From Tritrichomonas foetus (taxonomy: Eukaryota; Parabasalia; Tritrichomonadida; Tritrichomonadidae), in contig MLAK01000710.1 of assembly GCA_001839685.1 (NCBI GenBank), positions 1-64,000 on the forward strand: a stretch of 64,000 nt of DNA, given 5' to 3'. The position numbers and the translations under genes are program-made. Numbering within the stretch: the first letter of the stretch is position 1; each line of letters begins with the position of its first letter. Of the stretch, positions 29,754 through 39,672 are shown piece after piece. Below the pieces are notes generated by a model. That model searched no databases and was not told the origin of the DNA. It was given only the letters and a program-made list of their open reading frames with translations.

Positions 29754-31745
29754 TTAGACAATTGTGGAATTCCTTCGAAAAGGGTTATGTGTAGCCATTA
29801 AAAAGATTTCCTCATTTCTATCAATAATTTCTACTGTGACATCAAGAACACCTGCTTGTTGGCAAATTGAGATGATGAACATTAAAAATTCTTGTGGCTT
29901 TGGACACTGTTTTTCATCAATTCTCACTTTTATTGTTGCTGCTGTCAATGCTTCATCATTTTGCCAGAAATTCATATAAGAAATTTCAGTCACACATGAA
30001 CATTGTCTTATTTGGCTTCTTATTGAAGAATAGCATGACTGGATATGCTCAGGCGTCGTCTGCATTAATCTCAAAATGGTTTCATAAATCACTGGAACCA
30101 CCAAATAAATAATCACAATCAAATAAATAACAGAAATCAAACTATCAGCAAAAGAACTTTTCATTATGGAATCAGTAATAGTATTAGAATTAGAATTAGA
30201 AGCTGGATTGGAACTAAATGTAGAGTTAATGTTGGAATTTGAAAGTGAACTAGAGTGAATTGATGGATTCGAAGAACCATAAAATGAAGCAATAATTACT
30301 AAAATGAGGACGAAGGCATCAACGAAAGAAAGAAATGAAAATTTTTGATTTGAGTGAATTTCTGATTGTGGATTATGTGATGCTGAATTCAAGTTTACGG
30401 CATTTCTGATTGATTTTGACCTTTTGTTTTGTGGAATTCTCGGAACTACTATAAAAAACACCAACAAAACAAAATGTAAGAAAATTGAAGGAAAATTAGA
30501 TGCAAATTTCACAATTTTGATTTCATCTCGAATTAAAATTTTAGACAGCAAAAGAATTACCGAAAAAAACGCAAAAACAGAAATTGAGAATGAAAAAATG
30601 CTAGAAATTCGACCATAACCAAATGTGAATTGTTCGCTTGCTGTCCGCTGCATGATGTAGAACAGCTCAGAGAGAGACCAAATTAAATTAACAATAAAAT
30701 ATAACGAATCGGCAAATCTCCAAAGCTGATTAGATTTTTGACTAACAAAATAATTAAAAAGCGACACAAAAACAATAAAAAGTGATAAAATCGTCTGAAT
30801 TGAACTACGAGCTGTAGAAAATGGTTTGAAGATATTTGTAAATTCTGGAATGTAAAATGAAAGGGCATGGATTCCAATAAATGCAATAATTGTTGAAATG
30901 TAAAGTGAAAGTGGAGGTTGATTATCTTCAAGAAATGCAAAATGCCAAAAAACAGCAAAAAATAGAGGGAAAAAGGTAAAACTGGATATTACAAAATTTC
31001 CACTAATGTTTTTTTTTATCAAAATGAAAAAATTCGGTGTCATCCAAATAAAACAACCTCCTAAAATAGTCTTAATGATTGGAAGATTGAACGTGAATCC
31101 TTCAGTGAAAAAGGAGCAAAAAAGTGCCATCACACTTGAAAAAAGCAAAAGTGGAGGAATGACTGATGATTCGTTATGAAAGGCTGGAATCAAAAGCCGA
31201 ACATATGAAAAGCTAAGCCATGAACAGATAAAAGATAGTAAAAAATAAATCAGTCTGACATGTGATGATATCGATATTATTAGAATTGCCGTAGAAATGA
31301 AAATTCCTGATATAATTCGTCCTGATTTTGTTGAGCGAACGTTTCCGGCGGAAATGTGTATCAATAATCTCAATAAAATAAAAAGCATTGAATTTGCAAC
31401 AGAGCTAGTTCCTCGTGCGTATAAGAAAAATACAATCGGTAGGAAAGTGAAAAGTGACCCAAGAAGAAGTCGTAAAAGTGATCGAGATTTTTGCGGGATA
31501 AAAAATTTGCGAATTGATCTGGAAGTTAGCTGGTCTTTGGCACCACTGACATGAACAAATGAAAATTTGGTCCAAAATTGCGAGGTTACGAAGTTGAAAA
31601 CAAAGGCGCTAAAAAATCCGAGAAATACTTTGAACCAGATTGATTTTCCTTCTTCAAACAATAATATACCGATACATGTGAAGATTTGTGTAACGAATGC
31701 GGCGAAAAATGGAATCTGTGGATCGGTATGCACAGTATCCCACAT
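29754..31745 (-). CDS. ZnT5/MSC2-like cation-diffusion-facilitator protein lacking metal ligands
   Basis: 663 residues from the ATG at 31745 (the frame opens at a TTG 7 codons upstream). About ten or more membrane helices fill residues 1-330, then a CDF-type core follows. Matches to ZnT5/7 and yeast MSC2: EQFTFGYGRISS (ZnT 'FTFGYGR') after TM2, a last TM ADSLISVIYLIVIIYLVVPV ('ADPLCSLF...SVIPL') then RLMQTTPEHI, and a cytosolic ferredoxin-like domain (NFWQNDEALTAATIKVRI). The zinc ligands look absent: the TM2 HxxxD equivalent reads DSLYFIVN (Y and N), and the TM5 region reads FLSFVDAFVLIL without its His. There is no His-rich loop. Perhaps a non-transporting partner subunit like ZnT6. Confidence 0.75.
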   Translation of the reverse strand: MWDTVHTDPQIPFFAAFVTQIFTCIGILLFEEGKSIWFKVFLGFFSAFVFNFVTSQFWTKFSFVHVSGAKDQLTSRSIRKFFIPQKSRSLLRLLLGSLFTFLPIVFFLYARGTSSVANSMLFILLRLLIHISAGNVRSTKSGRIISGIFISTAILIISISSHVRLIYFLLSFICSWLSFSYVRLLIPAFHNESSVIPPLLLFSSVMALFCSFFTEGFTFNLPIIKTILGGCFIWMTPNFFILIKKNISGNFVISSFTFFPLFFAVFWHFAFLEDNQPPLSLYISTIIAFIGIHALSFYIPEFTNIFKPFSTARSSIQTILSLFIVFVSLFNYFVSQKSNQLWRFADSLYFIVNLIWSLSELFYIMQRTASEQFTFGYGRISSIFSFSISVFAFFSVILLLSKILIRDEIKIVKFASNFPSIFLHFVLLVFFIVVPRIPQNKRSKSIRNAVNLNSASHNPQSEIHSNQKFSFLSFVDAFVLILVIIASFYGSSNPSIHSSSLSNSNINSTFSSNPASNSNSNTITDSIMKSSFADSLISVIYLIVIIYLVVPVIYETILRLMQTTPEHIQSCYSSIRSQIRQCSCVTEISYMNFWQNDEALTAATIKVRIDEKQCPKPQEFLMFIISICQQAGVLDVTVEIIDRNEEIFLMATHNPFRRNSTIV

Positions 31746-32229
31746 TTGATGCGATGATGGATACAAACAAAGTCAGTCAATCTTAAAATTTTGAATTTTT
31801 CACATCACAATAACCATTACTTTTCCTGTTACATCTATTAACTAATAAGAATGAAAATTTGTCTATTACAATGAATTTACAATTAAATAAGATGTATTCT
31901 CTCTTAAAGAAAGTTTTAAGTGAAAAGGTTTTCTTGTCATTCACAATCTTAGATTTTGTTGATAACAATTGTTTAGCTTTTCTCACGTGTAAAATGTAAT
32001 AACTATTTATATTCTATTAGTTGTATTTGACTTTTATGTTTACAGGTAAGCTAGCACAGTCAATATATTATAAAAATGAATAGTTTGGAAAGGAAAGTGT
32101 AACATACAGTTATTGATGGATATTCCACTGGGAAATATAAATAAATACAATAGTGTACAGATATATCTTTAATAATTCCACTCAGTTTCACGAATCTATT
32201 TGGTTAGGAAAACGTTTAAAATTATAGGC

Positions 32230-32244
32230 CAAATAAGTATTGAA
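32230..32244 (+). promoter_or_regulatory. AAATAAGTATTGAA upstream element
   Basis: Exact copy of the 15-mer found before the MAP kinase gene (20697-20711). Here it is 81 nt upstream of the ATG. Confidence 0.35.
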
Positions 32245-32310
32245 GTCTTCACTGATGAAAAAGTCAAAACATCAGATGAACCAAACAGACTAAGTGAAAA
32301 TGAAAATTTT

Positions 32311-32317
32311 GGCCTTT
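32311..32317 (+). promoter_or_regulatory. GGCCTTT element
   Basis: GGCCTTT ends exactly 8 nt before the ATG at 32326, the same spacing as in the ubiquitin-eS31 gene. It fits the CCTTT core element known from T. vaginalis promoters. Confidence 0.5.
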
Positions 32318-32325
32318 TTGGATAA

Positions 32326-33507
32326 ATGAGTCATCGTAAGTTTAACGCCCCCCGCCGTGGTTCCCTTGGTTTCCTCCCACGTGGTCGCAGCAGGCATGTT
32401 CGCGGTCGTATCAGGTCATGGCCAAAGGAGGATGCTTCCCAAGCTCCAAAATTACAAGCCTTCATTGGTTTCAAGGCTGGAATGACACACGTCGTTCGTG
32501 AAGTCGTTCGTGCTGGTTCACGTCTTAACAAGAAAGAAGCCGTCGAAGCCGTCACACTCATCGAAACACCACCAATGGTCGTTGTCGGTCTCATCGGTTA
32601 TAAAGAGACCCCACAAGGCCTCAAGCCAATCGCCACAGCCTGGGCTAATTTCATTGGTCCAGAAATGAAGCGCTGCTTCTACAAGAACTTCTATCAATCA
32701 AAGAAGAAGGCATTCTCACATATTTCAGAAAAAGCCGAAGATATGCAAAAGAGAATCGCTCTCATACGTGAAAACGCCACAGTCGTTCGCGCTATCGCCC
32801 ACACACAACCAGCTCAAATCAAGCTCGGATCCCGCAAAGCCCACCTTATCGAAATCCAAATCAATGGTGGTGATACAGCCGCCAAAGTCGATTACGCAGT
32901 TTCCCTCCTCGAAAAGAACGTCAAAGTTTCAGATGTCTTCGCTGAAGGCGAACAAATCGACTGCATCGCCGTCGGAAAGGGACGCGGTTGGGAAGGNGTC
33001 GTNCACCGTTACGGAACAAAGAGACTTCAAAAGAAGACTCACCGTGGTCGCAGGAAGGTCGCCTGTATCGGTCCATTCAACCCAAGAAGAATCCTCTGGA
33101 CAGTCGGACGTGCAGGTAACAATGGTTTCCACCACCGTACAGAAATCAACAAACGTATCTACAGAATCACACCAGCTCACGTTGAAGGACAAGTCGATGA
33201 AACNGGTTCAACNCAATTCGATCTTACCAAGAANTCAATCAACCCAATGGGTGGTTTCGTCCGCTATGGAAACATCACAAACGACTTCCTTATGATCAAG
33301 GGCTCAGTCGCTGGCTGCACAAAGCGCGCCATCACACTCCGTAAGACAATCAACGTCAACACACGCCGTGTCGCCACAGAAGACATCAACCTCAAGTGGA
33401 TCGATACATCATCCAAGTTCGGTCACGGAAGATACCAAACCAAGGAAGAACGCAACAAGTTCCTCGGCAAGCTCAAGATTTCCAAGGCTGCAGAAAAGAA
33501 GGAGTAA
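32326..33507 (+). CDS. RPL3: ribosomal protein uL3 (L3)
   Basis: 393 residues, normal for eukaryotic/archaeal uL3. The family start [20 protein letters not shown] is clear; then [46 protein letters not shown], the conserved GKGRGWE...[15 protein letters not shown] core near the peptidyl-transferase centre, [18 protein letters not shown] and [22 protein letters not shown]. Codon use is unlike the neighbours: C-ending codons dominate (CTC, GTC, ATC), as expected for a highly expressed gene. Five N bases (32997, 33003, 33204, 33213, 33234) are all at third codon positions. The stop is TAAA, which would fit the trichomonad UAAA polyadenylation signal. Confidence 0.98.
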   Translation: MSHRKFNAPRRGSLGFLPRGRSRHVRGRIRSWPKEDASQAPKLQAFIGFKAGMTHVVREVVRAGSRLNKKEAVEAVTLIETPPMVVVGLIGYKETPQGLKPIATAWANFIGPEMKRCFYKNFYQSKKKAFSHISEKAEDMQKRIALIRENATVVRAIAHTQPAQIKLGSRKAHLIEIQINGGDTAAKVDYAVSLLEKNVKVSDVFAEGEQIDCIAVGKGRGWEXVXHRYGTKRLQKKTHRGRRKVACIGPFNPRRILWTVGRAGNNGFHHRTEINKRIYRITPAHVEGQVDEXGSXQFDLTKXSINPMGGFVRYGNITNDFLMIKGSVAGCTKRAITLRKTINVNTRRVATEDINLKWIDTSSKFGHGRYQTKEERNKFLGKLKISKAAEKKE

Positions 33508-34000
33508 ACGAATTTTATTTTTCTGTCATTTTTACCTTTTTCTTATTTTGTTTCTTTTCTTCCCACTCTCATTTACCCTTCAACTTTTCTTCTTTCTTGA
33601 TTTCGTTTTGACTCTTGCTCGGGTGATTTCCGAGTATTTCATTCGACCGATTCGATCTTTCAGCTTCGGCATGTTATAATAGGTGACCGAAGAAGAATGT
33701 CATAATGATTTTGTTCAATTGAATATGGCGTTCTAATCCTGATGTTTTTCCATAATGTCTCCGCTTCATTTACATCATTGTCTTCTTTAATATATCATCA
33801 TTATTTGTCAAAAATGAAAGCGAGGTTGCAAATTATCAAGTGCCAAAGAATACAACACAGATTTTTTCATGAAGTGATTGCTTAATAACGAAAAATTACT
33901 AATCGATATGCATGATAACACTTAGAAAAAATAATCAATTTGATGAAAAGAATGAAATAACAAAATAGATAACTAAATTATATGATAGAATATAAATAGT
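33508..34000. other. intergenic, convergent 3' ends
   Basis: T-rich directly after uL3 (33510-33610), then ordinary A+T-rich spacer. No gene seen. Confidence 0.6.
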
Positions 34001-36388
34001 TTATTTCAATAATCTTGAGAAACGATTAAGTTTTTGTCTTTGCGATTTATAGTTCTGTGTAATCTGTCTTTCAAGTGTTCGATCTTCACGTACCATCTTT
34101 TTCAGTATATTTTTCATAGACACAATTAATTGCTGATCAAATTCATATTCGCTTAAATCGCTTTCTGTCATCAAAAGTAAGTTTGTAATTGCCATTAGTG
34201 ATGGAAGGGTTAAAAATCCGAGCTTTTCTTTTTCTACTAAAACATTTTCGACTAATAATTTAATTATACTATCCATTGCATTAACATGTGGTGGAAGTGG
34301 TAAATATCCGACTAACTTTTTTATAAAGTTTTGATCATATTCTATATTCACATATTTTAATGTACATAATTCAAGAGCGAATCGTATTATTGGGCCAAGT
34401 GGTGGTGTTTCATTCACTTCCGCTTCGTCAAAGTTCTCAAAAAGACCATTTAATAGTTCAAATAATTGTTTTCCATTAAAAACATCAGGATTAGAACGCC
34501 CAATTTCTGATAAGATTTCGATACATGCTATTAATTCTTCCTCTTCGTCTAAAGTCAGTTTTTCGACAAGTTCAACAATAACTTGATATAGTTTTTGGAT
34601 TGTTTCGCGTGATGTTACACCACTATGAACTCCAGCTTCAAGTGGCTCAAGGATTGCAGGAATCATTCGGTTTCTCACATTTGGAATACATTCGACCAAT
34701 TTCTCACAAATTGGACCAGATTTTAGTGGTGATTTTCGAATGAATGCTGCAATGAAATAGAAAATCATAGTCTTTTCATCTTGACAGGTAAAAAGTGGCA
34801 TTTTTCCAAGATATGCTATATTTCCATTCATTAAGCGATCAATTAAATTTGAAGCATCAATATCAAATTTCGTGAGGATCTTTTTCATTGTATGTAAAAT
34901 TGCATTCAACCTTGGTGTAATTGATTCATTAATTGCGAGTTCTTCTAATTTTGAAAAAATAATTTTTGCATCTTCAATTTCGAGTTGGTTTCTTAGAGCG
35001 ATGATTACTGAGCAAATATAGAATAGTTCACCTCCAACAATAGTATCAAATGTAGAAACAACAAATTTTGAAATGGCTTTGACGATTTCTGGATAAGAAT
35101 TATTTTGGATAATTGCAGCAAGTGATGCTGCTCTTTCCATTCTTTGTTTCTTTGTTCCTGTTTCTTCATTTGTGAGAGAATTTGCAATATCATTTAATTT
35201 TTGGTTAATAATACCGATTTTTGATCCTGGAAAACTTTGTGACACCATTAAGAAAAAGTTGGTTACCTCAGTTAAATATTCAATATCGCTTGTCATTAAA
35301 TTAACAGCAGTTTCGAATGCATCTTCATAGATATCTTCGACATACATTTTATCAATTGCAGCGATCTGTGATATTGATTCTAAACATTTTGCTTTCACGT
35401 AAGGAATTTTTGAGTTGGTAATCGAATCACACACAAAATCAAAAATGAGCTGAACAATTTCGATTTTTGGATTTTCAAAATTATCTAAAAATCTTTGCAA
35501 AAGCTTAAAGAACAAATAAAGCTTATCTTCAGGATATTTCGAAAATTGTTCAATTATTAATTTTGCACATGATTCTGTTGCAAATACATTATTGGCAATT
35601 AATTGACGAGTTGCCTTGTGTGCTCTTAAATAAACATCTTGTTGTAAATTATCGAAATTAGCCAAATATTGAGCTATTTCATCAAAAAGATGCTTTGGAA
35701 TTGATGAAATATTATTTCCAAGTTGAATAGCTGACTTTTCTAAAAGATAAAAAGCTCCAATTTTATGAATCTGACTTTCTTTCTTTATATTGTTGATTAT
35801 CCACTCACAAACAATAGGAACACTTTCGGAACTATAATCAAGAATACAATCTATAAAGCAAGCTGTTAAGAATAAAACAGCAGCCGATTTTTCAGTTTCC
35901 ATTTGATCTTTGATATAATCAAATACGCTGTCAATTGTTTCGTCCGGAATAAGGGAATAGTCTATTGTTTCTAATAAATCTAAGGCATCTACTGGCAGCC
36001 TTGGTTCGATTGAGATCTTTTGATATATAAGGTCGATATATGATGAAATGATTTGCATAAATTTAGGGAAAGGAAGAAGCGTCAAAAGTGAAATAAGTGG
36101 AACTGCTGCCTTGTATCGCGTTTCGTAGTCGTTTGAATTATTCGATAAAATATCGATCGAAGATTCGATGTCGGGAGATGGAAAATCTTGAAATGTGGAT
36201 ATCGATAATGAAAATTGTTTCACAAGTGGATAAAAAATGCTCATTCGTTTTGGATCATTTAATGCGATCTGATATAAAGCTGCCCAAACAGCTCCATCCT
36301 CTGGATGATTACTTGGAAATCCATCGTTTGCTTCATCTGCTTCTTTACAAAATTGCGAGAGTGTCTGGAAAAGTGAATCGCGATTCAT
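34001..36388 (-). CDS. alpha-solenoid (HEAT-like) protein
   Basis: 795 residues, start ATG at 36388. All-helical and acidic, with regularly spaced hydrophobic helices of ~35-40 residues throughout; examples are VPLISLLTLLPFPKFMQIIS, LFFKLLQRFLDNFENPKIEI and LKLYQVIVELVEKL-type units. This indicates HEAT or importin-like repeats. The basic C-terminal tail (KMVREDRTLERQITQNYKSQ) could bind nucleic acid or act as a signal. Length and composition are compatible with an importin-beta/exportin-type carrier (for example transportin-SR or exportin-5 like), but I see no diagnostic motif, so no name is given. Confidence 0.8.
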   Translation of the reverse strand: MNRDSLFQTLSQFCKEADEANDGFPSNHPEDGAVWAALYQIALNDPKRMSIFYPLVKQFSLSISTFQDFPSPDIESSIDILSNNSNDYETRYKAAVPLISLLTLLPFPKFMQIISSYIDLIYQKISIEPRLPVDALDLLETIDYSLIPDETIDSVFDYIKDQMETEKSAAVLFLTACFIDCILDYSSESVPIVCEWIINNIKKESQIHKIGAFYLLEKSAIQLGNNISSIPKHLFDEIAQYLANFDNLQQDVYLRAHKATRQLIANNVFATESCAKLIIEQFSKYPEDKLYLFFKLLQRFLDNFENPKIEIVQLIFDFVCDSITNSKIPYVKAKCLESISQIAAIDKMYVEDIYEDAFETAVNLMTSDIEYLTEVTNFFLMVSQSFPGSKIGIINQKLNDIANSLTNEETGTKKQRMERAASLAAIIQNNSYPEIVKAISKFVVSTFDTIVGGELFYICSVIIALRNQLEIEDAKIIFSKLEELAINESITPRLNAILHTMKKILTKFDIDASNLIDRLMNGNIAYLGKMPLFTCQDEKTMIFYFIAAFIRKSPLKSGPICEKLVECIPNVRNRMIPAILEPLEAGVHSGVTSRETIQKLYQVIVELVEKLTLDEEEELIACIEILSEIGRSNPDVFNGKQLFELLNGLFENFDEAEVNETPPLGPIIRFALELCTLKYVNIEYDQNFIKKLVGYLPLPPHVNAMDSIIKLLVENVLVEKEKLGFLTLPSLMAITNLLLMTESDLSEYEFDQQLIVSMKNILKKMVREDRTLERQITQNYKSQRQKLNRFSRLLK

Positions 36389-36788
36389 GAATGACCATTC
36401 CAGTTGTATTCAAAAATTGAATACTTCAAAATTTTGATGCGCATGACAGAAAATATTTGTGATGAAATAGTGTATGGCAAAATCAACAACTTTTTGAGCC
36501 ATTATCTAGTCATATCTGAGATCAGATAACAATATTAAAAAATGTTTAATTTCAATCAGTTATTTGATACTTTTGCATAAATAATGGTAATTACCAAATG
36601 TAATTCAAGTAGAATTAGCACTTTTGTCGATCTATCAACTCTCATACATATTACTCTACTATCATTCCGACAAACAGATAATTTTTTGTTTCTCTTAAAA
36701 TATGCCACTTCTAAAAACACACAAATTATTTTGTATTTGTTTTCTTTTTTTCAAATATTTTGTTAGTTAGTAAATTTTTAAACGTAAA
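36389..36788. other. intergenic, divergent promoters
   Basis: A+T-rich spacer between the HEAT-like gene and POC1. TTTTTAAACGTAAAATG at the POC1 start is a partial match (AAACG) to the GACCGTTT element. Confidence 0.5.
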
Positions 36789-37976
36789 ATGGATCCAATC
36801 TGCTTGAACAAGTTCGAAGTAGAGAAATGCAAATTCACAGGCTGCACATTCTGTCCAAATAGCCCTAATTTAGTCACATGCGGCTCTGATCACAAAGTTC
36901 ATCTTCATCAATTGAGTTCAAAATATAGAAGAACCGATTTCAAAGGCGGAAAGTACGAAATGACTTGCGTTACAGTTTCACCAACAACCAAAAATGTCAG
37001 TGACACAATTATTTTGTCTGCAAACAAAGAAGGAAGGATTCGTGTTAATGAAACGAGCATTCAAAAGAAACCAAACATTTTCACAGCACATCAATCATGC
37101 GTAAATTCTATTCACTTTACACCAGACTCAACACGATTCACGACATCATCAAACGATCAAACAGCGAAAGTCTGGGATTTCCCATCATTAAAGTTTTTGT
37201 CATCTTTAAGAGGACACACAAGTTGGGTTACATCATCCACATTTTCTCCCGATGGAAATGTCATAGTTACCTCAAGCGAAGATAAATCCGTTCGTTTGTG
37301 GGATGTTCGAACACGAAACTCACAGCAATACTTTGGTAAAATGAGCGCCTCTGTCACGCGAGCTGTATTCCATCCAGATGGCTCCATCATTGGCACTGCA
37401 CTCAAGGATGGCACCTTTTCAATCATTGACACAAGAAACCATCAAGTGATTCAAAAATATGAAGCGCATTCTGCACCAATCACATCATTGCAATTTCATC
37501 CAACAGGATCGTTCGCACTAACTACATCACTTGATAAGAAGATTTGCATTTGGGATCTCGTTGAGGGTCAATTGTTTTACACAATTGGTTCGCACACTTC
37601 ACCAATCACAGATGGAAAGTGGAACTTCGATGGATCCCGCTTTTTAACATGCGACAGTTCAGGCGTTTTACTACAATGGCAAACTAACTTTGATAAGCTC
37701 ATTCAGAAAATTGGAAGTACAACCAAATCAAGTCCTGATCAGATTCTTGCTGATGCAATGGATGTGGCTCCTCCTCCACCAGCAAGATCATCAGGTCCAC
37801 CACAGCCCACACCAATGACCAAGATTGAAATGCCATCAGAAGATTTAATTGAAGCCAAGCTGGACCGAATTTTGAATCAAATTCAAATGCTGACTAAAAC
37901 AACAATGATGCTTGACAAACGAACAAGCATGCAAGAAGAAAAGTTACTGAAGATTCAAACAAAGTCGTCGCATTAG
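36789..37976 (+). CDS. POC1-like WD40 centriole protein
   Basis: 395 residues. Seven WD40 blades cover residues 1-~300, with clear units: FTAHQSCVNSIHFTPDSTRF, VWDFPSLKFLSSLRGHTSWV, FSPDGNVIVTSSEDKSVRLW, AVFHPDGSIIGTALKDG and LQFHPTGSFALTTSLDKKI. Their order matches POC1: 'FRAHTATVRSVHFC', 'KFLFSLSQHINWV', '[22 protein letters not shown]' and a final WKSNFD, here WQTNFDKLI. After a Pro-rich linker (APPPPARSSGPPQPTP) comes a C-terminal coiled coil (DLIEAKLDRILNQIQML), as in POC1. POC1 stabilises centriole/basal-body microtubule triplets, fitting a flagellate cell. Confidence 0.88.
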   Translation: MDPICLNKFEVEKCKFTGCTFCPNSPNLVTCGSDHKVHLHQLSSKYRRTDFKGGKYEMTCVTVSPTTKNVSDTIILSANKEGRIRVNETSIQKKPNIFTAHQSCVNSIHFTPDSTRFTTSSNDQTAKVWDFPSLKFLSSLRGHTSWVTSSTFSPDGNVIVTSSEDKSVRLWDVRTRNSQQYFGKMSASVTRAVFHPDGSIIGTALKDGTFSIIDTRNHQVIQKYEAHSAPITSLQFHPTGSFALTTSLDKKICIWDLVEGQLFYTIGSHTSPITDGKWNFDGSRFLTCDSSGVLLQWQTNFDKLIQKIGSTTKSSPDQILADAMDVAPPPPARSSGPPQPTPMTKIEMPSEDLIEAKLDRILNQIQMLTKTTMMLDKRTSMQEEKLLKIQTKSSH

Positions 37977-38029
37977 AAACATGATGTATGAACAATATTT
38001 CTCTTTATAATTAAAATCTGTGAAATTTT

Positions 38030-38052
38030 TGATTTTTTTTTTTTTTTTTTTT
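38030..38052. repeat. poly(T) tract
   Basis: About 20 consecutive T bases 3' of POC1. Confidence 0.8.
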
Positions 38053-38219
38053 CTCCTTCCCCTTTTTTCTTTGGTTATATGGTTGATTGTAGTCAATTCA
38101 TGGCCGAATATTTTCTGAATTTTCACTACAATAAGCCGATGAAATTTGCATCTTTCAAAAATGCCGAGTTTCAGCCAAATATATTGCCAAAAAGTGATTG
38201 ATTCATTTATTTCCTCTAT

Positions 38220-38230
38220 AAACGGTCTCC
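38220..38230 (+). promoter_or_regulatory. AAACGGTC start-proximal element (inverted orientation)
   Basis: AAACGGTCTCC lies 19 nt before the ATG at 38250. It is the reverse complement of the GGAGACCGTTT element seen at other starts. Confidence 0.5.
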
Positions 38231-38249
38231 ATTGTATAAAATTTTATAC

Positions 38250-39425
38250 ATGGAACAAAAACAAATTAAGTTTTATTCCATAGCAGGGTGTTCTGCTCTG
38301 GTATTAGTTATCGCATTAGTAGTCTCGCTGAAACCATTTTATCGATATATGGGCCAGATTCCCTATTTATTAAGCGACTCATTCAATCGAACATTAAAAT
38401 ATTATACGCACACAAATCCTTCTCGTCAAGTTTTGTTAATCGCAGGTCCATTCAAATCCGGAAAATCACGAGCCATCAACTTAATGGCAAGTGAAATGGA
38501 AAATAGTGGGCATTTTGTATTAAATATCGATGCAGCTCGCGCTTCAAATATCCAAGATTTCTTTAAACTCGTTCAATATGAAATTGCAACAAGTTTAGTC
38601 AACGTACGACAGTATATCACATCCGCTGAATTAAAATTAATATCTGATGTTGAAGTTCCTGAATTGAATGTGACGTGTCCAACTCCAATATTTTCCGATC
38701 CAGCTCTTGCAAAACCGTATATTGCATTCTCTTCAATTCTTGAAGCGATTTATCATAACGGAACTTTTTCTGAATGGGCCGTGCATCAATTTTTTGATCT
38801 CCTTGAAAAATATGGAAATGCTATCCAGCCTGCCCTTTTCCTTCATAACATAGAAATTCTCAAGGCTTATAAAACAGATGAAGAACCATTCTTAGGCCTG
38901 AAGATTATCGAGGCTGCAAAATCAAGACTAATTCGTCGTGACCATTATAAAGATACAATTCCAATTTTTGTTGAAATTAAAAACTCATTTGTAAGAATTG
39001 GTATTAATAGTGACATTTTCAAAATAGTTCAAGTAGATGCTCCTAAAAACGCCTATTCAACATTCGTCAATAAGTATAGCGTTTTCCGAAGTTCAGAGTT
39101 TAAACAAATTGAATCTAACTTTGGATTGCATATTGGAACTTTTTCAAAAATTTTCGAAGATTTGAAATATAATGTCGAATTGAGTGCAGCACTACAGAAC
39201 CTCCAAGATATGATAAGCCAAAATGTAAACAGACTATTGACAGATCCTGCTGCAAAGGCGGCGGGAAAAAGGCTCTGCAAAGCCCACGGAAAAATGCGGA
39301 TGTCAAATTCTACAGATATCGAATCCCTCATTCCATTGTTCGAAAACGGATATTTATATTTGAAGAAAGGTTTGAAAGTTCGCTCTATGAACAAAGGTGT
39401 TACAAATGCATTGTGCTCTCTTTAA
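38250..39425 (+). CDS. membrane-anchored P-loop ATPase (AAA/STAND-like)
   Basis: 391 residues from the ATG at 38250; the open frame begins at a TTG six codons earlier, which I reject. Residues ~9-27 form one membrane segment (SIAGCSALVLVIALVVSL). A Walker A motif, GPFKSGKS, is at residues ~66-73, followed by RAINLMASEM and a LNIDAARA strand. A Walker B-like strand is ALFLHNIEIL, and later IPIFVEIKNS may be the sensor strand. The layout resembles STAND/archaeal-type ATPases or AAA proteins of single-pass type. Cellular role unknown. An AAACGGTC element sits 22 nt before the start. Confidence 0.7.
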   Translation: MEQKQIKFYSIAGCSALVLVIALVVSLKPFYRYMGQIPYLLSDSFNRTLKYYTHTNPSRQVLLIAGPFKSGKSRAINLMASEMENSGHFVLNIDAARASNIQDFFKLVQYEIATSLVNVRQYITSAELKLISDVEVPELNVTCPTPIFSDPALAKPYIAFSSILEAIYHNGTFSEWAVHQFFDLLEKYGNAIQPALFLHNIEILKAYKTDEEPFLGLKIIEAAKSRLIRRDHYKDTIPIFVEIKNSFVRIGINSDIFKIVQVDAPKNAYSTFVNKYSVFRSSEFKQIESNFGLHIGTFSKIFEDLKYNVELSAALQNLQDMISQNVNRLLTDPAAKAAGKRLCKAHGKMRMSNSTDIESLIPLFENGYLYLKKGLKVRSMNKGVTNALCSL

Positions 39426-39484
39426 ACATTGAATTTTATCTAGAATTTTCATTATTTTTTACACATTGATTCAGTTTTTTCATC

Positions 39485-39603
39485 GAATGATATAAGAAAA
39501 GAATGATATAAGAAAAGAATGATATAAGAAAAGAATCATATAAGAAAAGAATCATATAAGAAAAGAATCATATAAGAAAATAATAATATAAGAAAAGAAT
39601 AAT
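39485..39603. repeat. 16-bp minisatellite
   Basis: Seven full copies of GAATGATATAAGAAAA (later copies GAATCATATAAGAAAA and TAATAATATAAGAAAA) plus a partial eighth. It lies between two convergent genes. Confidence 0.95.
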
Positions 39604-39672
39604 GTATTTCCTCTTTCCAGTACATAAGTGTCTGAATGTGCCAAATCAATATTTCTGATAATAAGTACATTT

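Larger units (their letters stand above)
31746..32325. other. intergenic, divergent promoter of uL3
   Basis: Contains the shared 15-mer at 32230-32244 and GGCCTTT at 32311. No other feature recognised. Confidence 0.55.

Noticed and set aside
39485..39603. CRISPR-like regular repeats
   Set aside because: The copies abut each other with no spacers; it is a simple minisatellite in a eukaryotic spacer.
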